Positions 58,477-64,000 of a stretch of DNA of 64,000 nucleotides are shown in pieces (within the stretch, counting starts at the first letter, position 1; every line of letters starts with the position of its first letter). This DNA is from UBA10438 sp964432155 (GTDB lineage Bacteria; Bacteroidota; Ignavibacteria; Kapaibacteriales; Kapaibacteriaceae): positions 1 to 64,000 of the forward strand of contig CAYSMF010000003.1 in assembly GCA_964432155.1 (NCBI GenBank), given 5' to 3'. A program made the position numbers and the translations under genes. The notes below the pieces were generated by a model, which did no database searches, had not been told where the DNA came from, and saw only the letters and a list, made by a program, of their open reading frames with translations.

Positions 58477-59463
58477 GTGATAAATGTTGCCATTGTCGGT
58501 GCCACGGGTCTTGTCGGCCGCACCATGCTCCGCGTGCTCGAAGAGCGCGCCACTCCACTTGCGTCACTCACGCTCCTCGCATCTGCGCGCAGTGTCGGCA
58601 CGCAAATGACGTTTCGCGGTGAGACGCTTACCGTGCGTGAACTCACAGCAGAGAGTTTTTCTGGAATCGATGTTGCGTTGTTTAGCTGCGGCGGAACGCT
58701 CAGCACGCAGTACGCGCCGATTGCTGCCGCTGCGGGTTGTGTCGTGATCGACAACTCGAGCGCGTGGCGAATGCATCCCGATGTGCCCCTTGTTGTGCCG
58801 GAAGTAAATCCAGCTGATGCATACACACACAACGGTATCATCGCCAACCCAAACTGCAGCACGATCGAACTCGTTGTTGCGCTGCAGCCGATCATCAAGC
58901 GCTGGGGTTGCCGTCGCCTCGTGGTCAGCACGTATCAGTCACCAAGCGGTGCCGGACAGCAGGGGCTGGATCAGCTAACGGCGGAGTTGGCCGGACGTGA
59001 GCCGGAGCGACGTATTACATCGCATCGTCTGGCAGGGAACACGGTGTTCCACACGATCAATGCCATCAACGAGGCTTCGGAAGAAGAGCAGAAGATGATG
59101 CGCGAGACGCGCCGCATCCTCCACATGCCAGAGCTGCGCATGGCCGTAACGTGCGTGCGTGTTCCGGTTGTGGGCGGGCATGGCGAGTCCGTCGCAATCG
59201 AAACCGAACATCCGTGCACGCCCGACGAAGCACGCGCATTGCTTGCAGCAACACCGGGAGTGATGGTGCGCGATGAGCCACACAACAATGTCTATCCCAC
59301 ACCGGTCGAAGCCGATGGCACCGATCCGGTGTACATCGGACGTATCCGTCGCGACGAGAGCGTCGAGCATGGTCTGCTACTGTGGATTGTTGCCGACAAT
59401 CTTCGCAAGGGCGCAGCAACCAATGCTGTGCAGATTCTTGAACTCCTTCAACACACAACATGA
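58477..59463 (+). CDS. asd: Aspartate-semialdehyde dehydrogenase
   Basis: This 328-residue enzyme reduces aspartyl phosphate to the semialdehyde, the branch point for lysine/diaminopimelate, threonine and methionine. NVAIVGATGLVG is the NADP loop, the catalytic cysteine is Cys127 in ANPNCSTIEL, and STYQSPSGAGQQG and RVPVVGGHGE follow. GTG 58477 gives the normal start; an in-frame ATG at 58441 would add 12 residues of unlikely sequence. Diaminopimelate is the MurE substrate. It is coupled to manC by an ATGA overlap. Confidence 0.95.
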   Translation: MINVAIVGATGLVGRTMLRVLEERATPLASLTLLASARSVGTQMTFRGETLTVRELTAESFSGIDVALFSCGGTLSTQYAPIAAAAGCVVIDNSSAWRMHPDVPLVVPEVNPADAYTHNGIIANPNCSTIELVVALQPIIKRWGCRRLVVSTYQSPSGAGQQGLDQLTAELAGREPERRITSHRLAGNTVFHTINAINEASEEEQKMMRETRRILHMPELRMAVTCVRVPVVGGHGESVAIETEHPCTPDEARALLAATPGVMVRDEPHNNVYPTPVEADGTDPVYIGRIRRDESVEHGLLLWIVADNLRKGAATNAVQILELLQHTT

Positions 59464-60539
59464 ACTCCTACGTCGTGATCATGGCCGGCGGCTCCGGTGA
59501 GCGATTCTGGCCGCTGTCGCGCATGCGCAAGCCGAAGCAACTTCTTGCACTCACATCATCATCAATGATGATTGAAGAAGCGATCGATCGTATTTCGCCG
59601 CTGATTCCGCATGAGCGCATTCTGATCATCACAAGTGAGCTGCTTCGTCAGCCCCTTGTCGATGCGCTGCCGCAGATCCCTGCAGAGAACGTGATCGCCG
59701 AGCCAGCAAAGCGCAACACGGCGCCTTGTCTTGCGCTCGCATGCAGTGTGATTCGTGCGCGCGAGGCCGGGAACGACGCACTGATGGCGGTGCTCACAGC
59801 AGATCACTTCATTGGAAATGCTGATGCATTTCGTGCTGATGTGTCGCGCGCGCTGACCTTTGCATCAACGTATGATGCGTTGGTGACGATTGGCATTCCG
59901 CCGACGCGACCAGAAACGGGCTACGGCTACATCCATGTTGGAGAGCCAACAGTTGTTGCTGGCGTGTCGCATGTTGTGGAGTTCAAAGAAAAGCCCGACA
60001 TGGCAACGGCACTCGATTACGTGCGAAGTGGTCGCTACGTGTGGAACAGTGGTATGTTCTTCTGGCGCACCGAAGCATTGCGTGCGGCCATGATTAGTGT
60101 GCTTCCCGACGTTGGCAATGCGATCGACGGACTCACCAATGATCTTGCAACGCAGAACACGCAGCACTTGTCCGAGGTGTTTCATGCACTGCCTGACATT
60201 TCGATCGACTATGGCGTGATGGAGCGGTCACATAACGTGCATGTTGTACCAGCGACATTCCCGTGGGACGATGTTGGCTCCTGGGATGCACTCGAACGCA
60301 TGCGTCCACTTGACGCTGCGCAAAACGTGATCGATGGCACTGTGACGGTAGTCGACACCGAAGGTTCGATTGTCGTCAACGCCCACGTCAGCACCCACAC
60401 CGTAACAACGGTTGGTCTGCGCGACACGGTCGTAGTGGTTACACCCGACGCAACCATGGTGTGTCCGAAAGATCGCGCGCAGGATGTGAAACGCATCGTA
60501 ACACAACTCCGCTCGCAGGATCGACATGACATCCTCTGA
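59460..60539 (+). CDS. manC: Mannose-1-phosphate guanylyltransferase
   Basis: This 359-residue nucleotidyltransferase makes GDP-mannose from mannose 1-phosphate and GTP. The signature MAGGSGERFWPLSRMRKPKQ binds GTP; AEPAKRNTAPC, TADHFIGN and VEFKEKPD follow, and WDDVGSWDAL is the metal-binding segment. It lacks the C-terminal isomerase domain of bifunctional ManC. With the PGI/PMI gene near 8 kb it can supply GDP-mannose for envelope glycans; a phosphomannomutase is needed from elsewhere. It overlaps asd by four bases and the next gene by 14. Confidence 0.93.
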   Translation: MNSYVVIMAGGSGERFWPLSRMRKPKQLLALTSSSMMIEEAIDRISPLIPHERILIITSELLRQPLVDALPQIPAENVIAEPAKRNTAPCLALACSVIRAREAGNDALMAVLTADHFIGNADAFRADVSRALTFASTYDALVTIGIPPTRPETGYGYIHVGEPTVVAGVSHVVEFKEKPDMATALDYVRSGRYVWNSGMFFWRTEALRAAMISVLPDVGNAIDGLTNDLATQNTQHLSEVFHALPDISIDYGVMERSHNVHVVPATFPWDDVGSWDALERMRPLDAAQNVIDGTVTVVDTEGSIVVNAHVSTHTVTTVGLRDTVVVVTPDATMVCPKDRAQDVKRIVTQLRSQDRHDIL

Positions 60540-60879
60540 GGACGATATCCAGCGGAGCGCGTCGGCAATCATTGCACGTGCGTTCGATCTCGACATCGAC
60601 GAGCAGGATGCGTACAAGCGCATTCGCGATCAAGTGCTCAACCGCATCATCGAACTGCTGACGCGCAATCCCGAGAAGCTGATGGCGATCCTGTATCGCA
60701 TCGATGTGCCGGAATCTGTTGTGGCAACAATTTTTGATACGGCTTTGCCGCCAGATGTGCCGGATCAACTGGCCGACCTCGTCATGGAACGTCAACTCGC
60801 AAAGGCCCGAACGCGTGCAGAGCATACACGCGCTTCACAGACAGATGCACATGAAGAACACGGAGACGCGCACGCATGA
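60526..60879 (+). CDS. Small conserved protein of unknown function between manC and hutI
   Basis: This 117-residue cytoplasmic protein is mostly helical, with RDQVLNRIIELLTRNPEKLMAI and a C-terminal charged tail ending in HEEHGDAHA. No family is recognised. The first 14 bases overlap the end of manC and the last four overlap hutI, so it is translated in a tight operon. Its role may lie in either neighbouring pathway, or it may simply be a small genus-level protein. Confidence 0.55.
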   Translation: MTSSEDDIQRSASAIIARAFDLDIDEQDAYKRIRDQVLNRIIELLTRNPEKLMAILYRIDVPESVVATIFDTALPPDVPDQLADLVMERQLAKARTRAEHTRASQTDAHEEHGDAHA

Positions 60880-62114
60880 AGACTGCCTTTGTCAACATTG
60901 ATTCGCTTGTAACCATCGACGCTCATGGTGCGCATGAGAAGATCGGCGCAGCGATGCGTGATGTGGGCGAGATTCGCAATGGCGCTATCGTGTTCGACGA
61001 TGTGATTCGCTGGATCGGACCATCGAGCGAGGTTGATCACCACATCAATGCCGACACAGAAATTGTCGACTGTGCAGGGAAGACGGTGCTTCCGGGCTTC
61101 ATCGATTCGCACACCCACATGGTGTTCGCCGGATCGCGCTCGCACGAATTCGCACGTCGTCTGGCCGGCGCTACGTATGCCGAAATCGCTGCTGAAGGTG
61201 GTGGTATTCTCACGACCATGCGCGCCGTGCGTGAGGCCGATGTTGAGTCGCTTCTCGATGTAGGCGATGCGATATTGACCTCTGCATTGAATCACGGAAC
61301 TACAACGGCAGAAATCAAGAGCGGCTATGGACTCGATACCGCGAGCGAGCTTCGATTGCTCGAAGCAATCGGCGAGCTACAACGCGGACACGAAGCACGC
61401 GTTCTGGGAACATTTCTCGGTGCACATGCTGTGCCCCCTGAATGGAAGCACGATCCTGAGGGATACGTCAATTGTGTGATTACCGAGATGCTTCCCCGTG
61501 TAGCGGAGCAGGGTGTCGCATCCTTCTGCGATGTGTTTGTCGACGCGGGATTCTTCACCGCCGAGCAAGGTGAGCGTATTCTCCGCGCTGGTATTGAACA
61601 CGGCCTTCGTCCGAAGATTCACGCTGACGAAATCGCGCTCGTGGGAGCATCGCAGATGGCTGCACGTGTTGGTGCGATCAGCGCAGACCATCTCGAGCAC
61701 AGCACACTTGCTGAGATTACGGCACTGCGTGATGCGGGTGTTGTGTGCACGCTCTTACCCGGCACAGCCTACACGCTTGGCTTGCCATTCCCCGATGCGC
61801 GCACAATGATCGACAACAACGCCATTGTCTGTCTGGCAACCGATTGTAATCCAGGCTCGTGCTTCTCGGAGAACATGCAAATGATGCTCTCCCTTGCGTG
61901 CATGAACATGAAGATGAGCATCGAAGAGGCACTGGTGGCTGCCACGCTGCATGGTGCGCGTGCGCTCAACCTTGCCGCCCACTTGGGGTCGCTTGAAGTT
62001 GGCAAGTGGTCCGACATCGTCGTCTACGACGTGCCATCGTACAAGGATCTCGTCTACCACTTCGGCGTCAATCACGTCTGGAGTGTCTGGGTTGGTGGCA
62101 ACGAAGTAGTCTGA
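60876..62114 (+). CDS. hutI: Imidazolonepropionase
   Basis: This 412-residue amidohydrolase opens the ring of imidazolone propionate in histidine breakdown. Metal-binding and catalytic blocks are GFIDSHTHMVFAGSR, a further histidine in TFLGAHAVPPEW, KIHADEIA and CLATDCNPGSC. The EFARRLAGATYAEIAAEGGG segment is typical of HutI. No other hut gene is visible here, so the rest of the pathway must be elsewhere or the substrate may differ. It overlaps the small upstream gene by four bases. Confidence 0.93.
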   Translation: MKTAFVNIDSLVTIDAHGAHEKIGAAMRDVGEIRNGAIVFDDVIRWIGPSSEVDHHINADTEIVDCAGKTVLPGFIDSHTHMVFAGSRSHEFARRLAGATYAEIAAEGGGILTTMRAVREADVESLLDVGDAILTSALNHGTTTAEIKSGYGLDTASELRLLEAIGELQRGHEARVLGTFLGAHAVPPEWKHDPEGYVNCVITEMLPRVAEQGVASFCDVFVDAGFFTAEQGERILRAGIEHGLRPKIHADEIALVGASQMAARVGAISADHLEHSTLAEITALRDAGVVCTLLPGTAYTLGLPFPDARTMIDNNAIVCLATDCNPGSCFSENMQMMLSLACMNMKMSIEEALVAATLHGARALNLAAHLGSLEVGKWSDIVVYDVPSYKDLVYHFGVNHVWSVWVGGNEVV

Positions 62115-62130
62115 TAGCGTTCTGCGGTGG

Positions 62131-62138
62131 TACTTTTG
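62131..62138 (+). promoter_or_regulatory. -7 promoter box (TACTTTTG) for cysS
   Basis: This perfect TAnnTTTG match ends three bases before the ATG at 62142, in the 27-base gap after hutI. It also supports 62142 over the in-frame start 15 bases upstream. Confidence 0.5.
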
Positions 62139-62141
62139 TAC

Positions 62142-63602
62142 ATGATTCGTCTGTACAACACCCTCACCAAGTCTGTCGATCCGTTTGTGCCGTTGCGCGA
62201 TGATGGCGTTCGCATGTATTCATGCGGACCAACCGTGTATGACGTTGCGCACATCGGCAACATGCGTGCATTCCTCTTCCCGGATGTGCTGCAGCGCATG
62301 CTCCGCGTGATAGGGGGCTACCCAGTCCACTGGGTGATGAACGTCACCGACATCGACGATAAGACGATTCGCGATAGCGCTGTTGGATCTCCACGTTGGC
62401 GACCAGAGATGGGCGAGCAAACTGCAGATCCACTCGAGAATCTCCGTCGCTTCACATCGTTCTTCACACAAGAGTTTCTCGCCGATCTCGGCACATTCGG
62501 AATTGATGTTGCGCGCGTTGTGAACCCACGTGCAACCGATTACATCGCACAGATGCAACAGCTCACGCGCGACATTCTCGCCGCTGGCTATGCATACGTC
62601 AGCGATGGCTCGGTGTACTTCAACGTAGCAGCGTATTCTGCCAAGCATACCTACGGACGCTTGTTCACGATCGACACGCAAAACTTCCGCGAAGGCGTGC
62701 GCATCGATGCCGATGAGTACGATCGCGAGTCGGTGAGTGACTTCGTGCTCTGGAAGGGGCAAAAAGACGGCGAGCCAGCGTGGGATTTCGAGATCGACGG
62801 ACAGAATGTTCCGGGTCGCCCGGGATGGCACATCGAATGCTCTGCGATGTCGCAGGAGATCCTTGGATTGCCGTTCGACATCCATACGGGCGGTGTCGAC
62901 CTGCGCTTCCCGCATCACGAGGATGAGCTCGCACAGTGTACCGCAGGCTATCACGTGCACGACCAGGCTGCGTTCTGGATGCACAATGAATTCCTCGAAG
63001 TCGAAGGCAAGAAGATGTCGAAGTCGCTCGGCAACTTCTATACCATGCGCGACCTCGTCAACCGTGGTGTACAACCACTCGATGTGCGATTCGCGATGCT
63101 GCAGGCGCATTACCGTGCGGTGTTCAACTTTACGTTTGATGGCGTTGCCGCCGCGCGCACTGCACGCGCTAAGGTGCAAGACTACGTGTATGATATCGTG
63201 GAAGCAGCTGGTGATCACCACGCATCAGCGTCTGACGGCGTTGGACGTCAGTTGCTTGATGCCGTCGGACAAGCCCTTGCTGACGATGTACACACACCGC
63301 GTGCACTTGCTGCGCTCTTTGTGTTTATGAGCGATCATCCCGCGCGGAGTCTCGCAGCAGCCGATGCTGCATCGGTCCTCGATGCGCTGCGTGCGATCAA
63401 CGACGTGCTTGCTGTTGTGACCATTGGTGCGCGACCAGCCGTCGAGATCCCAGCCGACATTCGTGAACTCGCAGAGCAACGGTGGTCGGCTCGCACAGCG
63501 AAGAATTGGGCAGAGAGCGATCGCTTGCGCGATGAGCTTGCTGCGCGTGGCTGGACGATGAAGGACGGCAAGGACGGATATACACTCGAGCCGGTTTCCT
63601 GA
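62142..63602 (+). CDS. cysS: Cysteinyl-tRNA synthetase
   Basis: This 486-residue class I synthetase charges tRNA-Cys. It has the zinc-binding cysteine in MYSCGPTVYD, the HIGN signature in VAHIGNMRAF, the zinc ligands in WHIECSAM and PHHEDELAQC, and the KMSKS loop in KKMSKSLGN. A helical anticodon-binding domain forms the C-terminal third. ATG 62142 gives the canonical N-terminus (MIRLYNTLTKS). Its stop shares one base with the next ATG (TGATG). Confidence 0.97.
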   Translation: MIRLYNTLTKSVDPFVPLRDDGVRMYSCGPTVYDVAHIGNMRAFLFPDVLQRMLRVIGGYPVHWVMNVTDIDDKTIRDSAVGSPRWRPEMGEQTADPLENLRRFTSFFTQEFLADLGTFGIDVARVVNPRATDYIAQMQQLTRDILAAGYAYVSDGSVYFNVAAYSAKHTYGRLFTIDTQNFREGVRIDADEYDRESVSDFVLWKGQKDGEPAWDFEIDGQNVPGRPGWHIECSAMSQEILGLPFDIHTGGVDLRFPHHEDELAQCTAGYHVHDQAAFWMHNEFLEVEGKKMSKSLGNFYTMRDLVNRGVQPLDVRFAMLQAHYRAVFNFTFDGVAAARTARAKVQDYVYDIVEAAGDHHASASDGVGRQLLDAVGQALADDVHTPRALAALFVFMSDHPARSLAAADAASVLDALRAINDVLAVVTIGARPAVEIPADIRELAEQRWSARTAKNWAESDRLRDELAARGWTMKDGKDGYTLEPVS

Positions 63603-64000
63603 TGTTGTCGCTGACCATCATCGGACGTGGTCGTGTTGGTGGTGCACTCGCGCAGCGCGCAACGGCGCAAGGACATCACGTGGTGGTCGTAGAGCGTGCA
63701 TCGTTTGACGCATGGTGTGCAAGCAGCGAGCCTATCGGAACTGTGCTTGTGGTTGCCACAAAAGATGATGTGCTGCCGAACGTTGTGGCAACAATCGCAA
63801 GTACGCGTGCTGATCAGCTGCGCGGCGTTGTAGCGATGCATGTCAACGGATCGCTCGGAACGGACGTTCTCGAACCGATGCGGCAGTGCGGCGCATTCTG
63901 TGCTGCGGCCCATCCCTTTCAGACATTTGGTTCATCAGATCCGACAGCGCTCGACGGGATTGGTTGGGGCGTAGAGGCCGACGACGACGCATGGAGTGTG
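63602..64000 (+). CDS. Rossmann-fold/DUF2520 protein (partial)
   Basis: The first 133 residues are visible; the gene runs beyond the window. It begins MLSLTIIGRGRVGGALAQRA, an NAD(P)-binding loop, and then has LVVATKDDVLPNVV, MHVNGSLGTD and AAAHPFQTFGS, the linked Rossmann and DUF2520 pattern related to ketopantoate reductase-like folds. The reaction of this family is unknown. It is coupled to cysS by a one-base overlap. Confidence 0.8.
   Translation, partial: MLSLTIIGRGRVGGALAQRATAQGHHVVVVERASFDAWCASSEPIGTVLVVATKDDVLPNVVATIASTRADQLRGVVAMHVNGSLGTDVLEPMRQCGAFCAAAHPFQTFGSSDPTALDGIGWGVEADDDAWSV

Overview
The window is a compact, moderately GC-rich bacterial chromosome segment. Almost every base is coding, many genes overlap by 1 to 4 bases, and no gene-free stretch exceeds 140 bases (the longest are 50919-51054 and 39895-40023). 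I see no tRNA, rRNA, CRISPR array, insertion sequence or prophage. The gene content points to the Bacteroidota/Chlorobiota superphylum: a type IX secretion plug protein, secreted proteins with T9SS C-terminal sorting domains, DUF4296 and DUF3078 proteins, bacillithiol synthesis (BshC), a short archaeal-type ProS, and a near absence of Shine-Dalgarno sequences combined with TAnnTTTG promoter boxes. A Kapabacteria/Ignavibacteria-like member is my best guess, but this is inferred from family recognition only.

Layout. 1-9900: the end of a malic enzyme, a DUF4143 ATPase, PhoD-like phosphatase and AMP nucleosidase, DHODH, a DUF4296 lipoprotein with a Nudix hydrolase, murE, a small tudor/CarD-like protein with rpsU, PGI/PMI and TerC. 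9895-19622: an aldehyde dehydrogenase, then a leftward, translationally coupled run (tandem amidohydrolase, bshC, receiver protein, CrtI-like desaturase, lipoprotein, CBS/DUF21 membrane protein). 19717-35371: DUF3078 protein, ligA, two large T9SS cargo proteins, msrC, a lamin-tail protein, ppk1 and a LolC/E-like permease. 35375-39894: the leftward lepA-lepB-lepB-hemW operon. 40024-50002: a SnoaL-like protein, a porin-like protein, a TolB-like lipoprotein, proS, and a leftward envelope/housekeeping cluster (4-TM protein, small conserved protein, era, bamD, thioesterase, T9SS plug, ruvB, VOC protein). 50100-58442: an SDR gene divergent from a merR gene, two parvulin chaperones, murC, mazEF, a nitrilase and a PAP2 phosphatase. 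58477-64000: rightward asd, manC, a small unknown gene, hutI, cysS and the start of a DUF2520 protein.

How the genes work together. Much of the window serves the cell envelope: peptidoglycan (murE, murC, asd for diaminopimelate), outer-membrane assembly (bamD, two parvulins, porin-like and DUF3078 barrels), protein export (two signal peptidases, T9SS plug, T9SS cargo) and sugar nucleotides (PGI/PMI, manC). Thiol and redox protection is represented by bshC and msrC.

The most notable non-coding signal is a TAnnTTTG or TAnnTTCG box only 3 to 7 bases before the start codon of about a dozen genes. This suggests transcripts with very short or no leaders. By contrast rpsU, encoding the ribosomal protein thought to help hide the anti-Shine-Dalgarno in Bacteroidota, carries a clear Shine-Dalgarno sequence.
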